DNA from: Spirochaetales bacterium
GTDB taxonomy: Bacteria > Spirochaetota > Spirochaetia > Treponematales > Treponemataceae
NCBI GenBank assembly: GCA_003246335.1
Contig: QKAR01000033.1
Coordinates: 1 to 63,861 of the forward strand
DNA: 63,861 nt
Direction of reading: 5' to 3'
In this document: piece by piece, positions 9,077 through 16,914 of the stretch
How positions within the stretch are numbered: position 1 is the first letter of the stretch
Layout of the letters: every line of letters starts with the position of its first letter
The notes under the pieces: model-generated
The model's database searches: none
Seen by the model: only the letters and a program-made list of their open reading frames with translations
What the model was told of the DNA's origin: nothing
Made by a program: the position numbers and the translations under genes

Positions 9077-9526
9077 ATGACATCTGTTCAAAACGTGATC
9101 TTTCAGGTTGCGGAAGGTCGCTATGGGGTAGCGGTCGACTCCGTTCGGGAAGTTTTGGAAACGCGCCGAATCGCGAAAATTCCCGGCGCGGCGCCGAATG
9201 TGCTCGGGGTAATAAACGTGCGCGGCATGGCTGTCCCGATTATCGACTTGCGAAAAAAGCTTTACGGCGTATCCGTCGGGGCCACGGATAGTTCCGAGAT
9301 TCTCGTGCTGGAAGTCGGCGATTTCGGGCACGCGCGGTCGGTGGGTTTGTTGGTCGACTCCGTGCTTGGCGTTGAGCTTCACGACGAAACCGCGATCGAT
9401 GAAGTCCCGTGGGTGATGGGCGACGGTCGCGATTCGATGGTCGAGGGCATTTGCAAGACCGCGGCCGGCTTTACGATTCTGCTTAACGCGAACCAAATGT
9501 TCGCAGGCGAAAATTTCGGAGCGTAA
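9077..9526 (+). CDS. CheW chemotaxis coupling protein
   Basis: A 149-residue protein with the CheW beta-barrel pattern: FQVAEGRYGVAVDSVREVLE, then IPGAAPNVLGVINVRGMAVPIIDLRKKL, the conserved receptor/CheA interaction strand. The cytoplasmic adaptor bridges chemoreceptors and the CheA kinase. It lies directly behind the chemoreceptor (10 bp), so it may be a dedicated adaptor for that receptor. A terminator follows. A second CheW lies at 10811. CheW is called by fold; no CheA is in the window. Confidence 0.93.
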   Translation: MTSVQNVIFQVAEGRYGVAVDSVREVLETRRIAKIPGAAPNVLGVINVRGMAVPIIDLRKKLYGVSVGATDSSEILVLEVGDFGHARSVGLLVDSVLGVELHDETAIDEVPWVMGDGRDSMVEGICKTAAGFTILLNANQMFAGENFGA

Positions 9527-9570
9527 AACGACTTTCGCTCGCGGTGACGTCGCCAGTGTCAAATTTGTAT

Positions 9571-9599
9571 CCGGGCGGGCGTTTTCCGCCCGGTTTTTT
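9571..9599 (+). terminator. Rho-independent terminator after cheW
   Basis: CCGGGCGG pairs with CCGCCCGG across a 7-base loop and is followed by T6. It lies between two convergent genes (cheW and the TudS-like gene). Confidence 0.92.
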
Positions 9600-9602
9600 C
9601 GC

Positions 9603-10163
9603 TTACTTAGCGGCTTCGAGTATTTTTTTGAGGATAATTTCCGGTTGAATGTCCGGAAACGCGGTTTTGTCCTCGGAGATGTCCGTGAAGGGGAGCGTTA
9701 TTCCCGCATCGCCGCACATTTTCATCATCTCTTGCATGAAGACCGCCGGACCGTCGACGATGGCGATCGGCTCGACTGCTCGATCCAAGAGCGGCCCTCC
9801 CCACGCCTTGCTCGAGGGGTTTCGGTTTACGCCGCAGCAGGGGCTGAACGGAACGCCTAAAACCGCGTAAATTTTATCGCCTACTTTAACGTGTTCCGAA
9901 AGCTGATCGACGTAGGGTTGCAAAATCGAGCGGCAATGCCGTCTGAAACCGGGGTTATCGTATTGCTCGGTGACCGCTTCCCATCGGTTTAATCCGCAGC
10001 CGGTGGTTTCGGGGCAGGGAAGCTGAATGATGCCAAAGTCTTCGTTGACGAGCGGCACGATCAGCTCCTTGAACGCTCCCGGCATGCTCGCGTATGGGCG
10101 CACTCGGGCGTTTTGGTTTAAGTAACAATGGGCAACGACGACGATTTTTTTTCCGCGCTTCAC
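9603..10163 (-). CDS. TudS-related putative desulfidase (DUF523-like)
   Basis: A 186-residue cytosolic protein beginning KIVVVAHCYLNQNARV, with further conserved PCPETTGCGLNRWEA and VPFSPCCGVNR. The spaced cysteines match the thiouracil desulfurase (TudS)/DUF523 superfamily, whose studied members use a [4Fe-4S] cluster to remove sulfur from thiolated pyrimidines. The match here is to the larger TudS-related subgroup, and the substrate is unknown. The start is GTG (10163-10161) with AAGGAG 7 nt upstream. It is downstream of, and on the same strand as, the XRE regulator, separated by 110 bp with no clear terminator. Confidence 0.62.
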   Translation of the reverse strand: MKRGKKIVVVAHCYLNQNARVRPYASMPGAFKELIVPLVNEDFGIIQLPCPETTGCGLNRWEAVTEQYDNPGFRRHCRSILQPYVDQLSEHVKVGDKIYAVLGVPFSPCCGVNRNPSSKAWGGPLLDRAVEPIAIVDGPAVFMQEMMKMCGDAGITLPFTDISEDKTAFPDIQPEIILKKILEAAK

Positions 10164-10273
10164 GGGCGTCTCCTTTCGGTTGTCGGCGCATCCCGTATTC
10201 GGCTTCGCTGGGAACCCGGCGGTCTGCGCGCGGCAAAGTTATTTGGTTACCTTAAAAACGCGAACCGTCAGTG

Positions 10274-10546
10274 TCAAGGGTTTGCCGCGGCCGATACGCG
10301 CGCTCTCGACGATTTTAGCTCCGAGTCGGCGACGGGCTCGAAAAGTCGCGTGGCCGGTAGCTCAAGCGCCTGCGCAAGTCGTTCGATCATCGGGGCTGAA
10401 GGGAATTTCGTTCCATTTTCGATAAGCGCGATATAATTAGACGATGTTTTCGCTTTTGCGGCGAGCGCCGCTTGGGTTAGGTTTGCATGCTGTCTTTTTT
10501 TTCGAAGGTTGTATCCGAAAACATGTTTAATATCAGGGTGTTCCAT
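10274..10546 (-). CDS. XRE-family helix-turn-helix regulator
   Basis: A 90-residue protein that is almost entirely a Cro/CI-type HTH (about residues 10-66): YNLRKKRQHANLTQAALAAKA, then SNYIALIENGTKFPSAPMIERLAQAL. No effector domain is present. The start ATG has GAGG 6 nt upstream. It may regulate itself and the TudS-like gene behind it. The 264 bp in front of it (10547-10810) are very AT-rich and hold the promoter of the divergent cheW. Confidence 0.88.
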   Translation of the reverse strand: MEHPDIKHVFGYNLRKKRQHANLTQAALAAKAKTSSNYIALIENGTKFPSAPMIERLAQALELPATRLFEPVADSELKSSRARVSAAANP

Positions 10547-10675
10547 CGCGAACCTCGGAGCGTCAAAATATGGTGAGGGTATGATACAGTCAATACCGTA
10601 CTTTTGTACATGTTTTTTTATTATTTTAGATATTTTTGATATATATAACTTAGGTTATACCCTTTTTATTTTTAG

Positions 10676-10703
10676 TTGACTATTCGTATTGAGTTGATAC
10701 AAT
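10676..10703 (+). promoter_or_regulatory. Sigma-70 type promoter for cheW-cheY
   Basis: TTGACT at 10676-10681 and TACAAT at 10698-10703 with a 16-bp spacer, in an AT-rich region. The predicted transcript would have a leader of about 100 nt before the cheW start at 10811. Confidence 0.6.
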
Positions 10704-10810
10704 AACGTGTAATGCGGTGACGGTACGGTAATAGACGATCAATCGCGCTTGATGCCCAAGACGGTGCGGGCGCGCGGTTTTGCCGACGCTGAATACAAGG
10801 AATTTTAAAG

Positions 10811-11314
10811 ATGGCTGAAAATTCGCTTACGTCAAATCAGTATTTGACGTTCATGATGGGTGAAGAGCAATACGCGATTCCGGTAATCGCCATTCGAGAG
10901 GTGTTGGTAGTGCCGAGGGTGACGCGCATTCCGCGCATGCCCGCCTTCATGAAAGGCGTTGTCAACCTTCGCGGATCGGTGGTTCCCGTCCTCGATCTCA
11001 AGCTTAAATTCGGCATAGGAGAAACGATGGTCACGGACGAGACGTCGATTATCGTTCTGGAATTCCTCGCCGATCGTCTTGAAGGCTCGGAGACGATGAT
11101 CCATCTCGGAATATTCGCGGATACGGTAAAAAAAGTCGTCACGATCGACGATGCCGAAATCGGGCCGCCGCCAAAAATCGGTTCGGCTATCGAAACCGCG
11201 TTTATCGTGGGTATGGGCCGCGTCGACGATCAGTTCGTCATCATTCTCAATACTCACGAGATTCTCTCGGAACGCGACCTTGGCGCCGTCGCCGCGACGG
11301 CCGAGGAAGAGTAG
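10811..11314 (+). CDS. CheW chemotaxis coupling protein (second copy)
   Basis: A 167-residue CheW-domain protein with MGEEQYAIPVIAIREVL and MPAFMKGVVNLRGSVVPVLDL, the same conserved strand as in the other CheW at 9077. The two are only moderately similar, so they are not a recent tandem duplication. CheY follows 46 bp downstream in what looks like a two-gene signalling operon. In genomes with many receptors, such CheW-CheY pairs feed a central CheA elsewhere; none is present in this window. Confidence 0.93.
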   Translation: MAENSLTSNQYLTFMMGEEQYAIPVIAIREVLVVPRVTRIPRMPAFMKGVVNLRGSVVPVLDLKLKFGIGETMVTDETSIIVLEFLADRLEGSETMIHLGIFADTVKKVVTIDDAEIGPPPKIGSAIETAFIVGMGRVDDQFVIILNTHEILSERDLGAVAATAEEE

Positions 11315-11360
11315 TGGAACTCAGCACAAAATATCTTATTCAATACTATGGAGCGGAGCG

Positions 11361-11726
11361 ATGGGCAATTCTATTTTGATCGTGGATGACTCGATTTCGA
11401 TGCGTCAAAGCGTGCGATTCGTGCTTGAGCAAGAGGGTTTTTCCGTTACCGAGGCCGGTGACGGGATTGAGGGTCTCGCCAAGCAAGACGGCACGAAATT
11501 CGACCTCATGCTGACGGACGTTAACATGCCGAACATGGACGGGCTTTCGATGATTCGATCGATCCGCTCTGGCGGGATGAATAAATTCACGCCGATCCTG
11601 GTTCTTACCACGGAATCTCAAGGCGCCGTCGTCGAAGAGGGAAAAAAATGCGGGGCCACGGGGTGGATCGTCAAGCCCTTTACCCCGGAAAAGCTCGTTT
11701 CCACGATGCGCAAAGTGCTCGCCTGA
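11361..11726 (+). CDS. CheY-like single-domain response regulator
   Basis: A 121-residue receiver domain only. Acidic pocket residues (SILIVDDS), the phospho-acceptor Asp in LMLTDVNMPNMDG, the switch Thr in LVLTTES and the Lys in WIVKPFTPEK are all present, so it should be phosphorylatable. No output domain is attached. The start at 11361 (MGNSILIVDD) gives the standard receiver N terminus; upstream in-frame codons overlap the cheW gene and are rejected. Likely role: diffusible chemotaxis signal to the flagellar motor or an adaptation input. Confidence 0.94.
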   Translation: MGNSILIVDDSISMRQSVRFVLEQEGFSVTEAGDGIEGLAKQDGTKFDLMLTDVNMPNMDGLSMIRSIRSGGMNKFTPILVLTTESQGAVVEEGKKCGATGWIVKPFTPEKLVSTMRKVLA

Positions 11727-11863
11727 GACCGGACGGCGCGTGGGGCTAACGTTAGTTTTTTAATTTAATTAAATATTTTAGAGGTATAGAAACGATTGCG
11801 AAAACGAGTATAATGTCCTCAATATGATGCGTATCGTGCACGCCGGGATTGGCGGATAATTCC

Positions 11864-13486
11864 ATGAATTTTTCGCATTTGGGAAAACGATCGCGATACT
11901 CTCATCCGACGGTGATTCGGCGTTGGGATGATATCGTATTCTCCGCCGAATTTTCCTGTTCCTACGCCTTTCTCGAAGGCAATATTCTCCTCGTTCAGGG
12001 CATCGGTTTCCCGAACGAAGAGACCGAGCGGGCCTCAATCGCGTTCGGCCGTCGCATCGTCGAGGATTTAGCGTCGCCCGACTCGAAATACACCATGATC
12101 CAGGATTGGCGAAAATACCGGAACGCGACCTCGCGGGCCCGAAAGCTGTTCATGGACTCAGTGGTTACGAACGATCGGCTTGATCTTCTCGTGTTTTGCA
12201 ACACGAATTTTCCGCAGTCCATGAGCATTCGGCTCGGTAGGTCGCTCGGATTCCTCAAGGCGACGGTGTTTCTCGCCTCGACCTTTCACGACGCGGTCGG
12301 CGCCATCCAGTTCTATCGGGAACGCGGCGCGCTTCCTCCGGAAAAGTCTCTTTTTTTCGGGGCGAGGGTTTCTCCCATCGCGCGCTACACGGAGGAATTG
12401 CTCAATTACCTGGAAAACGTCGATTGGAAAACGGGAAAGCTCATCGGTTCCTATGAGGTAAACGTCCAAAACCCCCTGCTTCCGGTATTCGACACGATCA
12501 CGGTTATCCGCTCGGGCTTGGAGCAGACTTTTCAGGAGCGAGACCGCGCCGAGCGGGGCTTGCGCGACTATCAAAAAAACCTTGAGTCGCTCGTTCGCGA
12601 GCGGACGTTCGCGATGGAGGCGAGCGAGCGTCGGTATCGCCTGCTCTTGGCGCTCTCGCCCGCGCCCATCGCCGTGCTGACGCCTCAGCTCGACGTCGAT
12701 TATGTGAATGAAGCCTTTTACTCGGTGTTTGGGTACACGAAAGAGAGCCTTGCCGAGCGCGGCGGATTTCTTTCCGCGCTCTCGGCCGGCCCCGACGCCG
12801 AAGCCTCTCTGCGCGCGTTTCTTTCGGGCTTGCCCTTCGCGGAGCTTGACGTTGAGCTCCAATCGTTTTCCGGGAAGAACTCCTTCGTGCGCGTCTCGCT
12901 CAATTCCTTCGAGGACGCGCTCATCCTTTCGTTCACCGACATCACGGACCGTAAAAAATCCGAGGCCGTATTGGCCGAACTTTCCCGCACGGACGAGCTT
13001 ACGGGCATTCAGAACCGCCGCCAATTCGACGCCGTTCTCGCGCGCGAGCTGCAAAAGTACGCGCGGTCGGGCTCGCCGCTTTCGTTAATGATCCTCGACA
13101 TCGACCATTTCAAGAAAATAAACGACTCCCTCGGTCATCAGGCGGGAGACGCCGTGCTCCGCGAGCTGACCGCGCGGGTTTCGGCGCAAATTCGCGAGAT
13201 CGACTTTTTTTTCAGGATAGGCGGCGAGGAATTCGCCGTGCTCATGCCCGATACGGAAGAGTCTCTCGCGGCCGCCGTCGCCGAGCGATTGCGGGTTGAG
13301 GTTTCCGAGCGCGAGTTTTTCCTTGAGCCGACGAGCGTGCGCGTGACGATCAGCATCGGCGTCGCCTCGTCTTCGGAGAAAATCTCGACGCCCGATCGCA
13401 TTTTCGCCGCTGCGGACGCTCGGCTCTATCACGCGAAGCGTTCGGGCAGGAACCGGGTCGCCTGCCAAGACCCGCTCGATCGGTAA
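11864..13486 (+). CDS. PAS-GGDEF diguanylate cyclase with an uncharacterised N-terminal domain
   Basis: A 540-residue protein (ATG at 11864 with GGCGGA 7 nt before; a TTG at 11849 is the alternative). Residues 1 to about 235 form a soluble domain I do not recognise. A short coiled coil (ERDRAERGLRDYQKNLESL) and a PAS domain follow. The GGDEF domain is complete: RTDELTGIQNRR, DIDHFKKINDSLGHQAGD and the active-site loop GGEEF. An inhibitory I-site RxxD (REID) lies exactly five residues before GGEEF. It should make cyclic di-GMP from two GTP and be product-inhibited. No transmembrane segment is present, so it senses a cytoplasmic signal or partner. A PilZ protein, a c-di-GMP receptor, is encoded at 49264. 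Confidence 0.88.
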   Translation: MNFSHLGKRSRYSHPTVIRRWDDIVFSAEFSCSYAFLEGNILLVQGIGFPNEETERASIAFGRRIVEDLASPDSKYTMIQDWRKYRNATSRARKLFMDSVVTNDRLDLLVFCNTNFPQSMSIRLGRSLGFLKATVFLASTFHDAVGAIQFYRERGALPPEKSLFFGARVSPIARYTEELLNYLENVDWKTGKLIGSYEVNVQNPLLPVFDTITVIRSGLEQTFQERDRAERGLRDYQKNLESLVRERTFAMEASERRYRLLLALSPAPIAVLTPQLDVDYVNEAFYSVFGYTKESLAERGGFLSALSAGPDAEASLRAFLSGLPFAELDVELQSFSGKNSFVRVSLNSFEDALILSFTDITDRKKSEAVLAELSRTDELTGIQNRRQFDAVLARELQKYARSGSPLSLMILDIDHFKKINDSLGHQAGDAVLRELTARVSAQIREIDFFFRIGGEEFAVLMPDTEESLAAAVAERLRVEVSEREFFLEPTSVRVTISIGVASSSEKISTPDRIFAAADARLYHAKRSGRNRVACQDPLDR

Positions 13487-13494
13487 TTCCCCCG

Positions 13495-15399
13495 ATGAAG
13501 GAAATTCTTTTAATCGCCCCTTACGCCACCATGTACGACCTCGCCCGATCGATCATCGTTTCCCGCGGCTACGATAACGTCGAGACCGTGAAGGGCGACC
13601 TCGAGGACGGGTTACGCATCGCGACGCGGGCCGTCGACGCGGGCTGTAAGCTCGTCATTTCCCGCGGCGGCACTTTCTCCCTTATTAAGGCGAGCGTCGC
13701 CGTCCCGATCGTCGAAATACAGATGAATATTTACGACGTGGTCGCCAACCTTCGGCACGCGGCGAAAAAAAACGAGCCGCTCGCCATTATCGGATTCAGC
13801 AATATCATTTACGGGTACGACGTCATCAAGGAATTCGTCCCGCAGGTTTATATGGTGAACATCGACAGCGGCGAGCGCGTCGAGGATAAAATCCTCGAGT
13901 GCGCCGCCGACGGCGTCGATTCGTTCGCCGGCGACGCCGTCGTCTCGCGCGCGTGCGCCCGGCTCGGCTTTACCTGTTACCTTCTCGAAAGCGGCGAAAA
14001 CTCGATTTTGTCCGCCATCGAGGAGGCGCGCAGGATTCTCGAGGCCTCGAAGCGCGAGATCGAGCAGACGCGCCGCTATAAGACGCTCATCGACTACGTG
14101 CACGACGGCGTCATCGCGACCGACAGCGAAAACCGCGTGATCGTGTTTAACTCGGTCGCCCAGGAAATACTCGACGTCGCGCGCGAGGACGTCATCGGAA
14201 AGCCCGTCGACGGTATTCCGGGGACGGGCAACGTGTTTTCCGAGATCGCCCAGCGGAAGCTGATGGTCGACGAGCTTCGGCGCTTCAACGACGCCGACCT
14301 CGCGGTGAGCAACATTCCCATCGAGATACAGGCCGAGTCGCGCGGCTCGGTCGCCGTGTTTCAGGACGTGACGAAACTGCAAAACCTGGAGCGGCGCATT
14401 CGCGTGCAGCTCGCGAACAAGGGGTTCACTGCGCGCCACACCTTCGATTCCATCATTCACCGGAGTTCCGAAATCGCCGAATGCGTGTCAGTCGCCCGGA
14501 AATTCAGCCAATACGATTCGTGCATTCTGATCGAGGGAGAGTCGGGCGTCGGCAAGGAGCTCTTCGCGCAAAGCATCCATAACGAGAGTAAGCGCCATTC
14601 GGCGCCGTTCGTCGCGGTAAACTGCGCGGCCCTGTCGGGCTCCCTGATCGAGAGCGAGCTGTTCGGGTACGTGGAAGGCGCGTTCACCGGAAGCCGCAAG
14701 GGCGGTCAGGCCGGCGTGTTCGAGCTTGCCCACAAGGGAACGCTCTTTCTCGACGAAATAGGGGAGATACCCCTGGAATTGCAGGGGCGCCTATTGCGCG
14801 TTATCCAGGAGCGCGAGGTTATGCGCTTGGGCGACAATAAGGTAATCCCGCTTGACGTGCGGCTTATTTGCGCGACGAACCGTTCGTTGAAAGATATGGT
14901 TCACGCCGGCAAGTTTCGCCAAGACCTTCTGTATCGCGTAAACACGCTTTCGCTGTATATTCCGCCGCTCAATCGCCGTCGCGTCGACATCGAGGCGCTC
15001 GCTCCCCATTTCTTGCGGCTCTACTCGGCGCGGTACGGGAAGCGAATCGAGGGCTTTTCGGACGACGGAATCGATTATTTGCGTTCCTATGACTATGAGG
15101 GAAATATTCGCGAATTGCAGGGAATTATCGAACGGGCCGTCATCGTATGCGAATCCTCGGTTATGGGGAAAGCCGCGCTTGCGGGAGGCATCCTTCGCGA
15201 AACCGGCGGTCCTGACGCCATCGCTTGCGCCAACGCCTTGACCCAATTGTGCGCGGACGTTCCGACGCTCGCGGAGCTTGAACTGCGTTATCTGACGAAA
15301 ATTTTCGCCGAAACGGGCGAGTCGGTGACGAGAACGTGTGAAATTCTTGGCATTAATCGGACGACGCTCTGGCGCAAGTTAAAATCGAGACCAGAATAA
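13495..15399 (+). CDS. PrpR-N domain sigma-54-dependent transcriptional activator
   Basis: A 634-residue protein with four parts. A PrpR-type sensory domain (1 to about 170, starting KEILLIAPYATMYDLA). A PAS domain (about 195-310). A sigma-54 AAA+ domain with Walker A GESGVGKE, the sigma-54 contact loop GAFTGS (family consensus GAFTGA), Walker B GTLFLDEIGE and the R-finger region. A C-terminal Fis-type HTH (VTRTCEILGINRTTLWRKL). PrpR-N domains bind small organic acids or their CoA/phosphate derivatives. A perfect -24/-12 promoter lies 185 bp after its stop, in front of the four-carbon acid operon, so it is almost certainly the dedicated activator. It starts 8 bp after the diguanylate cyclase. 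Confidence 0.93.
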   Translation: MKEILLIAPYATMYDLARSIIVSRGYDNVETVKGDLEDGLRIATRAVDAGCKLVISRGGTFSLIKASVAVPIVEIQMNIYDVVANLRHAAKKNEPLAIIGFSNIIYGYDVIKEFVPQVYMVNIDSGERVEDKILECAADGVDSFAGDAVVSRACARLGFTCYLLESGENSILSAIEEARRILEASKREIEQTRRYKTLIDYVHDGVIATDSENRVIVFNSVAQEILDVAREDVIGKPVDGIPGTGNVFSEIAQRKLMVDELRRFNDADLAVSNIPIEIQAESRGSVAVFQDVTKLQNLERRIRVQLANKGFTARHTFDSIIHRSSEIAECVSVARKFSQYDSCILIEGESGVGKELFAQSIHNESKRHSAPFVAVNCAALSGSLIESELFGYVEGAFTGSRKGGQAGVFELAHKGTLFLDEIGEIPLELQGRLLRVIQEREVMRLGDNKVIPLDVRLICATNRSLKDMVHAGKFRQDLLYRVNTLSLYIPPLNRRRVDIEALAPHFLRLYSARYGKRIEGFSDDGIDYLRSYDYEGNIRELQGIIERAVIVCESSVMGKAALAGGILRETGGPDAIACANALTQLCADVPTLAELELRYLTKIFAETGESVTRTCEILGINRTTLWRKLKSRPE

Positions 15400-15419
15400 G
15401 CGTTGCATATTTCGACGGA

Positions 15420-15476
15420 TTGTTGAAAAAAACAACATCACGAATGTTTTATTTTGCATCATCTAAAAGTCTGCAA
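15420..15476. promoter_or_regulatory. Candidate upstream activator sites for the sigma-54 activator
   Basis: Two inverted repeats lie 110-165 bp ahead of the -24/-12 promoter, the usual distance for enhancer-like sites. They are TGTTG-A7-CAACA (15421-15437) and TTGCA-N13-TGCAA (15454-15458 with 15472-15476). Which one binds the activator cannot be told from the sequence. Confidence 0.4.
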
Positions 15477-15584
15477 GATGGGTTTATTTTACTCCTCGAT
15501 GATAATGTTTGTATCTGTTAAATAATGTAAAAAAACCGTAAGCTTTTCATCAGAAAACTCTTGATAATCTGCTGGTAAGGTTTT

Positions 15585-15600
15585 TGGCACGATTATTGCT
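15585..15600 (+). promoter_or_regulatory. Sigma-54 (-24/-12) promoter
   Basis: TGGCAC-GATTA-TTGCT matches the RpoN consensus TGGCAC-N5-TTGCW at every position, with GG and GC correctly spaced. Predicted start is near 15612, giving a leader of about 50 nt to the kinase gene. Adjacent to a sigma-54 activator gene. Confidence 0.9.
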
Positions 15601-15663
15601 TAATACCTTACGCCTGTATTCTGGGTTTGTTGCCCGGAAACGCATTTTTCTTGGAGCAGATTG

Positions 15664-16914
15664 ATGGTTATCATTGCAGATGACTTAACCGGCGCGAACG
15701 ATTCCGCGGTTCAGTTCAAAAAGAAAGGTCTTTCCTCGTTCGTGAAGGTTTTGTTCGACCAGGACGCTCCAAATGATATCGCCGAATCCTACGACGTGCT
15801 CGCCATTAATACCGATAGTAGGCCCCTTTCCAGCAAGGAAGCCTACGAGCGGGTGCTCAAGGCGACTCGATTGGCCGTACCCGGCGATCCCTCGAAAATT
15901 TATAAGAAGATCGATTCCGTTCTGCGCGGTAATCCCGACGCGGAACTTGAGGCGACGATGGATGCGGCTTCGTGCGATCTCGCCTTCGTCGTTCCGAGCT
16001 TTCCCGATAACGGCCGCTCGGTGGTCGACGGCGTTTTGACCGTCGACGATCGAAAAATCGACGCGGTTGGGCTGTTCGCGAAAGGAATGCGGCGAAAAGT
16101 GGTCGGCGTCGCGCTCGCGGACGTTCGCTCCGGCGCCGAGCGCCTTGCCGCGAAAATAGTCTCGGCCCGCGCGGAAGGCGGGAGCGTGTTCGTTTTCGAC
16201 GCGGAAACCGACGCGGATATCGCCGCGATTCGCGACTGCGCGCTGAAAATCCCCGAGTCCGCGATTCTTTGCGGGTCGGCAGGACTCGCGAAATTCCTCG
16301 TCGTCGGGGAAAAGTCCCGCTCGGCGGGTTCCCGGCGCGCTCTTTCGCTCGGCGGAAAGCCCATCCTTATCGCGATCGGCTCGCGTCACGAGTCGACCGC
16401 TACGCAGATTAAAAACGCGGTGAGTTTTTTCTCGATTCCCCTCGTAACGCTGGAATCGGCGCGCGTTTTATCCGGCGACGGCGCGGGCGCCGCCGACGCG
16501 GTTTTTTCCGCGGCTTGCGCGCATTTTGAGTCCTCGTCACCGATACTTATAGTCGCGGTCGACACGCTGTTCGGCAAGTACACGCCGGTGCTGCGAGAGA
16601 CCGAAAAAGACTACGAAGACGCGCGCCTGCTCGTCGAGGCGCTTAGCGCGGTAGTCGTGCGAATGTTCTCGAGTTTTTCGATTGGGGCCATCGTCTCCTC
16701 GGGAGGGGATACGTCCCTTGAAATATGCCGCGCTTTCGGCGTCTCGGGCATTGATCTTGAGGATGAAATCGCCCCGGGAATTCCCGCAGGAACCCTGATC
16801 GGCGGTCGCGCCGACGGAACGGCGATCGTGACGAAATCCGGAGGATTTGGGTCGCCCGACGCGATGATCCAAATCATCGAGTATTTGCAAAGGAAAGGAG
16901 TTTCCCAAAAATGA
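15664..16914 (+). CDS. Four-carbon acid sugar kinase (DUF1537; D-threonate/erythronate kinase type)
   Basis: A 416-residue protein. The N terminus MVIIADDLTGANDSAVQF is the signature of the DUF1537 family (OtnK/DtnK/DenK), which phosphorylates four-carbon sugar acids at O-4. The C-terminal nucleotide-binding domain has SSGGDTSLEICRAFG and GIPAGTLIGGRADG. Immediately downstream is PdxA2, its usual partner, which oxidises and decarboxylates the 4-phosphate to dihydroxyacetone phosphate. ATG 15664 is preferred over TTG 15661 because GGAG lies 7 nt before it. It is the first gene of the sigma-54 operon and overlaps the next gene by 4 bp (ATGA). D-threonate versus D-erythronate cannot be decided by eye. 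Confidence 0.88.
   Translation: MVIIADDLTGANDSAVQFKKKGLSSFVKVLFDQDAPNDIAESYDVLAINTDSRPLSSKEAYERVLKATRLAVPGDPSKIYKKIDSVLRGNPDAELEATMDAASCDLAFVVPSFPDNGRSVVDGVLTVDDRKIDAVGLFAKGMRRKVVGVALADVRSGAERLAAKIVSARAEGGSVFVFDAETDADIAAIRDCALKIPESAILCGSAGLAKFLVVGEKSRSAGSRRALSLGGKPILIAIGSRHESTATQIKNAVSFFSIPLVTLESARVLSGDGAGAADAVFSAACAHFESSSPILIVAVDTLFGKYTPVLRETEKDYEDARLLVEALSAVVVRMFSSFSIGAIVSSGGDTSLEICRAFGVSGIDLEDEIAPGIPAGTLIGGRADGTAIVTKSGGFGSPDAMIQIIEYLQRKGVSQK

Noticed and set aside
11824-11860. A 10-codon ORF ahead of the diguanylate cyclase (possible leader peptide)
   Set aside because: No terminator or attenuator structure and no ribosome-binding site; its length is expected by chance.
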